From: JAICLL01 sp035252155
GTDB lineage: Bacteria > Planctomycetota > Planctomycetia > Pirellulales > JAICIG01
Direction: 5' to 3'
Assembly (NCBI GenBank): GCA_035252155.1
Contig: DATFDL010000059.1
Coordinates: 1-20,290, forward strand
DNA length: 20,290 nucleotides
Under the pieces are notes generated by a model. It had not been told where the DNA came from. It did no database searches and was given only the letters and a program-made list of their open reading frames with translations. A program made the position numbers and the translations under genes. Positions 1-6,705 of the stretch are shown in pieces. Numbering within the stretch: position 1 is the stretch's first letter; each line of letters starts with the position of its first letter.

Positions 1-239
1 TCTCCCGTTCTCGCTGGTGCTCGGCGACCAGCCGAAGCCGCTGTCTGATGATCTTTAGATCAGCTTTTGGTGTCGAATCCCTTAAGCGGCTTTGCCTTGA
101 CGGCCTTCATGCCAATCTGTGCCAAGTAAAGTGCGTAGCCCGAGGTGCGGCGTGCCGGAGCGGGAAAGCCATCGAGTTCCTCTTTCGACGTGCCGACCCA
201 TCTCAACGGCTTCATCTTCGGCGCGGGGTCATCCTCCAT
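1..239 (-). pseudogene. Decayed HigB/Gp49-type (RelE superfamily) toxin gene, cut by the window edge
   Basis: Reading leftward from the ATG at 239, the frame gives MEDDPAPKMKPLRWVGTSKE followed by GYALYLAQIGM and AKPLKGF. This is the N-terminal half of phage-derived Gp49-like/HigB toxins, which cleave ribosome-bound mRNA. After KGF it reads DTKS and stops at 60-62. In the next frame the same DNA encodes TPKADLKIIRQRLRLVAEHQ, which is the C-terminal helix of that family ('..KGI.TPKADLDLIRQRL..'). The roughly 40-45 residue catalytic middle that normally separates KGF from TPKAD is missing, and the two parts are out of frame. I infer an internal deletion with frameshift, so the toxin should be inactive. 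An antitoxin gene would normally follow, beyond position 1. The inverted repeat ATCCC/GGGAT (249-264) upstream could be a leftover operator. A sequencing error alone would not explain the missing middle. Confidence 0.7.
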
Positions 240-356
240 TACTGTAATATCCCTTTTTTGGGATCGCATGTCAAATCAGTCGTTGACCATGTTCGCCGCG
301 TTTGTTAGTTTGGCAACCTTATCCCATCCCCTCGACTGGTGAAGAGGTTTCGCATC

Positions 357-1451
357 ATGGCACACGAGGTGACGCTGATCACGGGCGACGGCACCGGCCC
401 GGAATTGGCCGAGGCCGCCCGGCGGTGCGTCGACGCGACCGGCGTCAAAATCAAGTGGGACGTGCAAGAGGCCGGCGTCGATGTGATGCAGCGCACCGGC
501 ACGCCCCTGCCCGAGGCCGTCATGGAGAGCGTCCGCCGCACCAAGTGCGCACTCAAAGCTCCCATCACCACGCCCGTGGGCACGGGTTTCCGGAGCATCA
601 ACGTCCACTTGCGGCAAGCCCTGGGTCTGTTCGCCTGCATTCGCCCCTGTAAGCAATACGAGGGCGTCCGCACATTTTTCAGCGACGTGCCGGTCGATGT
701 GGTCATCGTCCGCGAGAACACCGAAGATCTCTATGCCGGTATCGAGTTCGAGCGCGGCAAGCCCGAAACGGGCAAGCTGATTGACTTCATCAACCAGATT
801 TCGCCCGACCGCAAGGTGAAGACCGGGCCGCAAGAGACCGGCATTTCGATCAAGCCAATTAGCGTGTCGGGCACCGAGCGGATCGTGCGGTGCGCGTTTG
901 ACTACGCCCGAGAGAATGGCCGCAAGAAGGTAACCTGCGTCCACAAGGCGAACATCATGAAGCACACCGACGGGCTGTGGCTCGAAGTGGCCCGGCGGGT
1001 GGCGACGGAATATAAGGAGATCGAGTTCGAGGACCGCATCGTCGACAACATGTGCATGCAGTTGGTGCAAAAGCCCGAACTGTATGACGTGCTCGTGCTC
1101 GAAAACCTGTATGGCGACATTCTGAGCGACCTGGCGGCGGGCCTGGTGGGTGGACTCGGCGTCGCGCCCGGTGCGAACATCGGGCCGGGCGGCGCGGTCT
1201 TCGAGGCCACGCACGGCAGCGCCCCAAAGTACAAAGGGCAGAACAAGGTGAATCCTACCGCCTTAATTCTTTCCGGCATGTTGATGCTGCGGCACCTAGG
1301 CGAGTCGGACGCCGCCGACCGGCTGGAACGCGCGGTGGCCGCCGTGATCGCCGAAGGCAAAAGCGTGACCTACGACCTGAAGCCGCACCGCGACGACCCC
1401 ACCGCCGTCGGCACTCGCGAGATGGCCGAAGCGATCTGCAAAAAGCTGTAG
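357..1451 (+). CDS. NAD-dependent isocitrate dehydrogenase (isocitrate/isopropylmalate dehydrogenase family)
   Basis: Cytoplasmic beta-decarboxylating dehydrogenase, most likely oxidising isocitrate to 2-oxoglutarate in the TCA cycle. The protein has 364 residues, normal for the short NAD-type enzymes. It opens with VTLITGDGTGPEL, the family's nucleotide-fold start. It carries VIVRENTEDLYAGIE, the substrate loop with the tyrosine of the active site, then KANIMKHTDGLW, the metal-binding DNMCMQL and ENLYGDILSDLAAGLVGGLG, and ATHGSAPKYKGQNKVNPTALILS, which contacts the cofactor adenosine. The ATG at 357 is preferred over the one at 339 because GAAGAGG lies at 341-347 at a suitable distance. Isopropylmalate or homoisocitrate dehydrogenase is the main alternative, but no leu or lys genes are nearby. 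A weak promoter-like TTGACC/TAGTTT pair lies at 283-311. Confidence 0.88.
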   Translation: MAHEVTLITGDGTGPELAEAARRCVDATGVKIKWDVQEAGVDVMQRTGTPLPEAVMESVRRTKCALKAPITTPVGTGFRSINVHLRQALGLFACIRPCKQYEGVRTFFSDVPVDVVIVRENTEDLYAGIEFERGKPETGKLIDFINQISPDRKVKTGPQETGISIKPISVSGTERIVRCAFDYARENGRKKVTCVHKANIMKHTDGLWLEVARRVATEYKEIEFEDRIVDNMCMQLVQKPELYDVLVLENLYGDILSDLAAGLVGGLGVAPGANIGPGGAVFEATHGSAPKYKGQNKVNPTALILSGMLMLRHLGESDAADRLERAVAAVIAEGKSVTYDLKPHRDDPTAVGTREMAEAICKKL

Positions 1452-1511
1452 GTGATCAAACTTAGTCGCCGAGCGGATCATTGCCGCTGATCTCGCGGCC
1501 GCCGGAGGCAC

Positions 1512-1540
1512 TTGATCGCTTCGAGCACAAATGCTAGCAT
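1512..1540 (+). promoter_or_regulatory. Candidate sigma70-type promoter of the restriction-modification cassette
   Basis: TTGATC at 1512-1517, a 17-base spacer and TAGCAT at 1535-1540 form a plausible -35/-10 pair about 60 bases before the nuclease start. The stretch around it (1525-1560) is conspicuously A+T-rich for this window. This is a pattern match only. Confidence 0.4.
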
Positions 1541-1598
1541 AATGCACGGATGTATATATTGGCTGCATTGAAGGCATGTGCCGAGGCGAAAGCAAAGC

Positions 1599-2384
1599 AT
1601 GGCAAGGAAGTCGCAAGCCCCCGACATCCGCTCGCCGCTTGAGCAAACGCTGTTCGACATCACGATCCAGCACCTCGCCAAACTAGAGTCCTACATCCCC
1701 GGTCCCGTAAAGAAGGCGGGAAAGGCCAAGCAGGAGCTGCTGCAACGCTACCAGCAGGATCCCGTGTTCAGCATCTTCGGGCTGGACTCCGCTGAATACA
1801 TAGCAGCGGCCTTGTCCGGCGGCACCATCACCAGCATTCATCGAAAGCTCGGCGATATTTACGAGGATTCCGTCGCCGCGATCTTCGCCCACTCACTTGG
1901 ACTCGCGGCGGAAGACATTCACTACAGCGCGACGATTGTCGTTGATGACGAGCCGGAGACGCGCTCGATCGACGCCTATCTGCCCTTCGACAAACTTTCA
2001 CCTCAAATCCGCTCCAGCGTTGAAGCCTACTGCCAAGGCGAAATAACCAAGCTCACTGCGCAGCCGAAGTTGCAGCTCATCGGGGCCGGTTTGGAGGTGC
2101 GCCATTGCTATCAGACGGGCGACAGTAAGCGGGCCAGAGCGGACCTAGCGATGGCCCGTCATCTGTTTGTAAGCGGCATCCTGCCGTTGATCCCGTTTTT
2201 TTGCAGCCAAAGCAATCGCGCGGTGCTCAGCCGCTACGCTGGGGTCTGGGTAGTCAAAGAAGGCATGGAGAGCTATCGCTTGATTTCCGAGCTCAGTGGT
2301 TTCGACTATCACGGCTTCCTTGTTCGGAACAAGGAATCGTTTAGGCAACCGGTGGTGAAAGTCTTGCGGAGTTTGACCAAATGA
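1599..2384 (+). CDS. Candidate type II restriction endonuclease, partner of the downstream methyltransferase
   Basis: I do not recognise the family with certainty. The role is inferred from its place: it ends in a 4-bp ATGA overlap with a DNA methyltransferase gene, the classic R-M arrangement. From the ATG at 1599 the protein has 261 residues. GDIYEDSVAAIF (85-96) resembles the acidic helix seen before the core of PD-(D/E)xK nucleases. RSIDAYL gives an Asp at 125, and GLEVRHCYQTGDSKRARAD (164-182) gives Glu166-x-Arg168 with Lys177 nearby. So an active site D..ExR or D..(DSK) is possible, but the canonical ExK is absent. The following segment ends in GILPLIPFF, a buried strand. The GTG at 1578 would add seven residues; GAGG at 1583-1586 favours 1599. 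Base composition is lower in G+C than in the flanking genes, suggesting transfer. A CfrBI-like or other rare REase family is conceivable but unproven. Confidence 0.55.
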   Translation: MARKSQAPDIRSPLEQTLFDITIQHLAKLESYIPGPVKKAGKAKQELLQRYQQDPVFSIFGLDSAEYIAAALSGGTITSIHRKLGDIYEDSVAAIFAHSLGLAAEDIHYSATIVVDDEPETRSIDAYLPFDKLSPQIRSSVEAYCQGEITKLTAQPKLQLIGAGLEVRHCYQTGDSKRARADLAMARHLFVSGILPLIPFFCSQSNRAVLSRYAGVWVVKEGMESYRLISELSGFDYHGFLVRNKESFRQPVVKVLRSLTK

Positions 2385-3679
2385 CGCAGCAAACGCTGTT
2401 TGACGCAGGTCCCTCGTTTCAATTCCGAAACCGTGCGACAAAAGCCGTCACGTTTCAGGGGAAGCTGAGCCGCCCCATCCATCGCTGGTACCGGCTGACG
2501 GCTAGTTTCTCGCCGCAACTGGCCGACGATATTGCGGCTCATTTCGGCCTAGGGGCGAACGATCTCGTGCTAGATCCGTTCAGCGGCGTCGGAACGGTGC
2601 CGCTTTGCATGCGGTTGCGCGGAATTCCGGCTTGGAGCGTCGAAATCAATCCGTATCTGCATTTTGTCAGCACGGTCAAGAATCGAGCGTACGAAATGCC
2701 CGACTTGATGGAGGCGTGCGTGCAACCGTTCCTTCGACACGCGAAGAGGGCAATCGAATGCCTTCCGCCGGCCCGCGGAGCGCGGTCATACCTTCGTGAT
2801 CATTGGTCCTATGTTCCCCGCATAAAAAACCCGGAGCGCTGGTGGTCGCTTCCCAACCTGATGCAGCTTGTCTGCCTCCGCAAGGCAATTACTGAGGAGG
2901 CCGTCGATGATTCGGTCCAACTCGATTTTCTCCGAATGGGCATCTTGGCGATCCTCGTACCGGTAAGCAACGCGAAACACAACCATGTTTCGCTCACGTT
3001 TGCCGACAAACCGCAGCCGCAAGTCGACGTTTGGCAAGTGCTCGCACAGAAGTTCAGCGACATGTTGGCGGATATTCGGACCGCCGCCGGCATTCGATGC
3101 GCCCCCGTTACCGTGTTTCGCGGGAATAGCAAGGAGTTGGCCAAGGTGCTCCCAAGTAATCAGAAACCGTCGGCGGTGATCACATCGCCCCCGTATCCTA
3201 ATCGCTTTAGCTACGCCCGTGAGACGAGGCCGCATCTGTTCTTTTTCGATTTTGTGACTGATCCGCGGAGTGTTGGAACGCTCGAAACGGACGCCATTGG
3301 TGGAACTTGGGGCAAGGCAACCTCTGTGCTCGCCGAGGGAGTTGAACCAAAGAACACCTTCCTCGCGAAACTGCTTGCGCCATACCGTGCCGGAGTGCCG
3401 GTCGGCGGATCGCTTATGGCGAGTTATGTCGTGAAGTACTTCAACGACGTTTACGCTCACGCCGAACAAGTCGCAGCCGTGTGTTCGCCCAATGCCCGGC
3501 TGGCCTATGTCATTGGAAACAGCAAGTTTTATGAAAATCCCTTGCCGAGCGATGAGCTTTTAGCCGAGGTTTTCAAGCAATTCGGATTTCGCCTTGATGG
3601 AATTGAGCGAATGCGCAGACGGCAAAGCAAGTCGGGGCTTTATGAAGCCGTCGTGTTCATGAGTCGCCGCGCGACATAG
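2381..3679 (+). CDS. Site-specific DNA methyltransferase (TSPPY type, probably N4-cytosine)
   Basis: Transfers a methyl group from S-adenosylmethionine to an exocyclic amino group in DNA, protecting host sites from the partner nuclease. The protein has 432 residues. DLVLDPFSGVGTVPL (61-75) is the FxGxG-type SAM-binding motif and VEINP (87-91) is the following acidic strand. TSPPYPNRFSY begins at residue 268 and is the catalytic motif IV. The SPPY form is typical of m4C enzymes, although some m6A enzymes share it. Motif I precedes motif IV with about 195 residues between, leaving room for a target-recognition region. The end, RRRQSKSGLYEAVVFM, matches the usual closing strand of these enzymes. 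The start overlaps the upstream stop by 4 bp, indicating translational coupling. Codon use is more A+T-rich than in the surrounding genes. The recognition sequence cannot be read from the protein. Confidence 0.88.
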   Translation: MTQQTLFDAGPSFQFRNRATKAVTFQGKLSRPIHRWYRLTASFSPQLADDIAAHFGLGANDLVLDPFSGVGTVPLCMRLRGIPAWSVEINPYLHFVSTVKNRAYEMPDLMEACVQPFLRHAKRAIECLPPARGARSYLRDHWSYVPRIKNPERWWSLPNLMQLVCLRKAITEEAVDDSVQLDFLRMGILAILVPVSNAKHNHVSLTFADKPQPQVDVWQVLAQKFSDMLADIRTAAGIRCAPVTVFRGNSKELAKVLPSNQKPSAVITSPPYPNRFSYARETRPHLFFFDFVTDPRSVGTLETDAIGGTWGKATSVLAEGVEPKNTFLAKLLAPYRAGVPVGGSLMASYVVKYFNDVYAHAEQVAAVCSPNARLAYVIGNSKFYENPLPSDELLAEVFKQFGFRLDGIERMRRRQSKSGLYEAVVFMSRRAT

Positions 3680-3700
3680 TGTTTCTTCGGCGCATTGAGA

Positions 3701-4783
3701 ATGTTCTCTCCTTCTGAATTCCGCGAACTGGTCAGTGGGCGGCGGCGCGGAGTGGCGGCGATTGCAATGCGCGGGGCGCTGCGAGCCGGAGAAGTCGGCT
3801 ATGCGGCCGCCATGCAATGGCGCAATCGGCGGTATGATTCGGGCCGGGCCGAAATCGTGCGCGTCGAGGTGCCGGTGGTCAGCGTCGGCAATCTGACGCT
3901 GGGCGGGACAGGCAAGACGCCGATGGTCGAATGGTTGGCGCGCTGGTATCGCGCGCGAGGCGTGCGCGTCACGCTCGTCAGCCGCGGCTATGGCGCCGAA
4001 CAAGGCGCTCGCAACGACGAGGCGCTCGAACTGGAGCAGCGGCTGCCCGACGTGCCGCATGTGCAAAATGCCGATCGCGTCGCCGCCGCCCAGTTGGCGA
4101 TCGAAGAGTTCGAGTGCCAGTTGATCGTGCTCGACGATGGTTTTCAGCACCGCCGCTTGGCGCGCGATCTCGACCTGGTATTGATCGACGCCCTGGAGCC
4201 GTTTGGGTTCGAGCATGTTTTTCCGCGCGGCACGCTGCGCGAGCCATTGGCCGGGCTGAGGCGTGCAGATGTGGTCGCGCTATCACGGGCAGACATGGTG
4301 ACGGCCGACGAGCGCCGGCGCATCGAGTCGCGCGTGCGCCAGTTGGCGCCGCGGGCGCTGTGGTGCGAGGTGGTCCATCAGCCTTGCCGGTTGGTGTCGG
4401 CTGAAGGGCTTGAAGAGCCGATCGAGTCGTTGGCCGGTCGGCGGGTGGCGGCGTTTTGCGGCATTGGCAATCCGGCGGGCTTCCGGCACACGCTCGATCG
4501 GGCAGGCGCCCAAGTGATCGAGTTTCGCGAGTTTGCCGACCATCATTCCTATTGCCGTGGCGACGTCGAAGCGTTGGCCAAATGGGCCGACACGCCTGAC
4601 GTCGAAATGGTCGTTTGCACCTCCAAGGACTTTGTCAAACTGCGGATTGATCGGCTCGGGGGACGCCCGCTGTGGGCGCTGATGATCGAGCTGGAAATTG
4701 TTGTAGGGCGTGGCGAGCTGGAAGAGCGTCTTGGGGCATTTCTTTTGAACAGGCCGCCACGCGAACAGGGTCGCTACGGCTAA
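3701..4783 (+). CDS. lpxK: Tetraacyldisaccharide 4'-kinase
   Basis: Phosphorylates the 4' position of the lipid A disaccharide precursor at the inner face of the cytoplasmic membrane, giving lipid IVA in the Raetz pathway. The protein has 360 residues. It shows VVSVGNLTLGGTGKTP (59-74), the family's P-loop, then VTLVSRGYGAE and the signature LDDGFQHRRLARDLDLVLIDA (144-164) with the family's conserved acidic and histidine residues. FPRGTLREPLAGLRRADVV and VCTSKDFVKL near the end are also family-typical. The start is set at the ATG at 3701; a TTG two codons earlier is possible, and neither has a strong ribosome binding site. It begins 21 bp after the methyltransferase stop on the same strand, so it may be partly read from the R-M transcript, although its base composition is that of the host. 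Its presence indicates a lipid A-containing outer membrane. Confidence 0.93.
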   Translation: MFSPSEFRELVSGRRRGVAAIAMRGALRAGEVGYAAAMQWRNRRYDSGRAEIVRVEVPVVSVGNLTLGGTGKTPMVEWLARWYRARGVRVTLVSRGYGAEQGARNDEALELEQRLPDVPHVQNADRVAAAQLAIEEFECQLIVLDDGFQHRRLARDLDLVLIDALEPFGFEHVFPRGTLREPLAGLRRADVVALSRADMVTADERRRIESRVRQLAPRALWCEVVHQPCRLVSAEGLEEPIESLAGRRVAAFCGIGNPAGFRHTLDRAGAQVIEFREFADHHSYCRGDVEALAKWADTPDVEMVVCTSKDFVKLRIDRLGGRPLWALMIELEIVVGRGELEERLGAFLLNRPPREQGRYG

Positions 4784-4806
4784 ATGGTGGGACTGCCGCA
4801 ACCAGT

Positions 4807-4830
4807 GTAGCAGAATTCGTGAGAATTCTG
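4807..4830 (+). repeat. REP-like palindrome, GTGA-loop family, copy 1
   Basis: GTAG (4807-4810) is followed directly by an 8-bp perfect inverted repeat CAGAATTC/GAATTCTG around the loop GTGA. A 5' GTAG head plus palindrome is the published hallmark of RAYT-associated REP elements. It lies just after lpxK and faces copy 2. Confidence 0.75.
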
Positions 4831-4851
4831 GCCGTCGTCTTCCGCCACACC

Positions 4852-4875
4852 CCGACTTCTCACGAAGTCGGCTAC
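4852..4875 (-). repeat. REP-like palindrome, GTGA-loop family, copy 2
   Basis: Read on the minus strand, GTAG (4875-4872) is followed by CCGACTTC, the loop GTGA and GAAGTCGG. The layout, arm length and loop equal copy 1, and the stem bases differ in compensating pairs. The two copies point toward each other between the convergent lpxK and ABC permease genes and could act as a bidirectional transcription end. Confidence 0.75.
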
Positions 4876-4944
4876 GGCCGGTGCGCAATGCGGCTTTAGT
4901 CCCGGACGGCCTAGGAAGGCCATCCTCCGAAAGCCGCGGGCGGC

Positions 4945-5739
4945 CTAGCCTATCCAGAGCCGTTCGCCGCGCCACCAACGGTTCGCCATCCCGCCTACGA
5001 GACTTACCGCCCCGAAGATGATCATGCCCAACAAGGCTGAAGTGAAAATCGCTGCAAACAGCAAGTCGGCCGACAATTGCCCGCTGGCCTGAAAAATCAA
5101 ATAGCCAAGACCGTTCTCGTCTTGATACGAACCGGCGAACATCTCGCCCACGATCGCCCCCACCACTGACAGCCCCGCCGAAATGCGCGCCCCTGTCACC
5201 AGGTTTGGCACGCTGCCGGGCAGCCGCAACTTAATGAGCATCTGCCAACGCGACGCGCCGGCCAGCGTAAACAGCTCCAACAGGTTCGGGTCGATCGCCG
5301 TCAGTCCGGCGGTGGCGTTGGTGATGATCGGAAAAATGCTGATGACCAGCGCCACCACCACCACGCTGCGAAAGCCATAGCCAAACCAGAGCACGATCAG
5401 CGGAGCGATGGCGACGATCGGCACCGTCTGCAAAAAAATGGCATAAGGATAGATGCTACGCTCGACGATTCGCGACTGGGCAAAGACGCACGCCACGGTG
5501 AATCCAGCGAGCAGGCTGCATATGAACCCGGCCAAGGCGGCCTCACCCGTCAGCGTGGCGGCCGAAAATAACGTCGCCCGATGTTCCCAACCAGCCCACA
5601 GCACCGCCGTGGGCAAAGGCACCAAATAGCGTTTGATGCCGAACAGCACGACCGCCAGATGCCAGGCGGCCAGCACCAGCGCCAGCAGTGCCAACGGCGG
5701 CAAGGCAAACCGCACCAACCAGCGCACCACATCTTTCAT
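4945..5739 (-). CDS. ABC transporter permease, NitT/TauT (SsuC/ThiX-like) family
   Basis: Integral inner-membrane subunit of an importer for a small organic or inorganic anion or a vitamin precursor. The protein has 264 residues with about six hydrophobic segments: one at 12-35, then PTAVLWAGW typical of the family, and further spans through the core. The segment QTVPIVAIAPLIVLWFGYG (107-125) is the strongly conserved stretch of the SsuC/TauC/ThiX permeases. TLAGASRWQMLIKLRLPGSVPNLVTGARIS (about 157-186) is the EAA loop that docks to the ATPase. Its start overlaps the ATPase stop by 4 bp (ATGA), so the two are co-translated. No periplasmic binding protein gene is adjacent, so the substrate (nitrate, sulfonate, thiamine precursor, riboflavin and others) cannot be assigned. 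Confidence 0.88.
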   Translation of the reverse strand: MKDVVRWLVRFALPPLALLALVLAAWHLAVVLFGIKRYLVPLPTAVLWAGWEHRATLFSAATLTGEAALAGFICSLLAGFTVACVFAQSRIVERSIYPYAIFLQTVPIVAIAPLIVLWFGYGFRSVVVVALVISIFPIITNATAGLTAIDPNLLELFTLAGASRWQMLIKLRLPGSVPNLVTGARISAGLSVVGAIVGEMFAGSYQDENGLGYLIFQASGQLSADLLFAAIFTSALLGMIIFGAVSLVGGMANRWWRGERLWIG

Positions 5740-6503
5740 AAGGGCCTCCGGCGCAAGTGCGCCGAAACATCGCCGACAAATCGAGCGAAGTCAGGTTGCG
5801 ATCGCAGCTCGGGCGTTCGTTGCGGTGGAAACGGCACGGGCACGTCGGCCACGACCGTTCCCGGCCGCGGGCTGATCACCAAGATGCGGGTGCTGAGAAA
5901 CGCGGCTTCGGCGATGTTGTGCGTGACGAACAGCGCCGTCCACTGGCGCTCGTTCCAAAGCCCCAAGAGGTCTTCGCCAAGCGATTGCCGAGTCAGATCG
6001 TCGAGCGCTCCAAAGGGCTCGTCCAAGAGCAATAATTCGGGCTGCGTCACCAAGGCCCGGGCCAGTGAGACGCGCATCCGCATTCCGCCCGACAATTCGC
6101 GAGGCGGCCGCCCGGCAAAGTCACCTAGGCCGACCCTGCCCAAGCCGGCGACGGAGCGTTGGCGGCGTGCATCTCGCCCCACGCCGGCCAGCTCCAGCGG
6201 CAGCGAGACATTTCGCTCGGCCGATCGCCACGGCAAGAGCGTGGCGTCTTGAAAGACGAATGAGACTCGCAGCGCATCGCGCGCCTGGCGTGGGCTTTTG
6301 CCTGCGATCGTCAACCGGCCGGCGCTAGGCGGCACCAAACCGGCGACCAGCCGCAAAAGCGTCGACTTGCCACAACCCGACGGCCCCACCAACGAGACAA
6401 ATTCGCCCGGCTTGATTGCAAAGCTTACACCACGCAGCGCCTGCACGCCGCCGGCATAGGTCATCGCCAACGAATCGGCTTCAATCAGCGTGGCGGATTG
6501 CAA
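5736..6503 (-). CDS. ABC transporter ATP-binding protein, NitT/TauT (SsuB-like) family
   Basis: Cytoplasmic ATPase that powers the permease encoded immediately downstream. The protein has 255 residues. It shows Walker A GPSGCGKST (40-48), a Q-loop at VFQDATLLPW (83-92), the signature LSGGM (137-141), Walker B LLLLDEPFGALDD (157-169), and the switch histidine in VTHNIAEA. The PW after the Q-loop and the FGALD form are typical of nitrate/sulfonate/taurine-type systems. The start is a TTG at 6503: an in-frame stop at 6513-6515 excludes a longer form, and the first in-frame ATG would remove the first strand of the fold. An A+T-rich TATAAAA-type stretch at about 6532-6539 on the minus strand may be part of its promoter. 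Confidence 0.88.
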   Translation of the reverse strand: MQSATLIEADSLAMTYAGGVQALRGVSFAIKPGEFVSLVGPSGCGKSTLLRLVAGLVPPSAGRLTIAGKSPRQARDALRVSFVFQDATLLPWRSAERNVSLPLELAGVGRDARRQRSVAGLGRVGLGDFAGRPPRELSGGMRMRVSLARALVTQPELLLLDEPFGALDDLTRQSLGEDLLGLWNERQWTALFVTHNIAEAAFLSTRILVISPRPGTVVADVPVPFPPQRTPELRSQPDFARFVGDVSAHLRRRPL

Positions 6504-6705
6504 CGTAGCGGCTCAACGGGGGGTGTGTTGCATTTTATAGCGCATCGGCCGCCGCGAAGCCAACGGTTTGCGAGATCGGCGACAGAGGCTGTTACGTCGG
6601 CATGGCCGGAGCTGCCAAGCGGTTCGGCGGCACGCCGGTTGCTATCTGCAAGAGCCTTGCTGGCGATCCTTTCGGAAAGCTCCCTTGGAATCTCCCCGGT
6701 GATCT

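Noticed and set aside
276..1214. Long open frame on the minus strand opposite isocitrate dehydrogenase
   Set aside because: It is antisense to a gene with unmistakable family motifs; it arises from GC-rich codon bias and matches no known protein pattern.
6504..6705. Possible RNA gene or leader between the ABC operon and the EgtD-like gene
   Set aside because: Apart from an A+T-rich promoter-like patch near 6532-6540 I see no conserved hairpin or motif.
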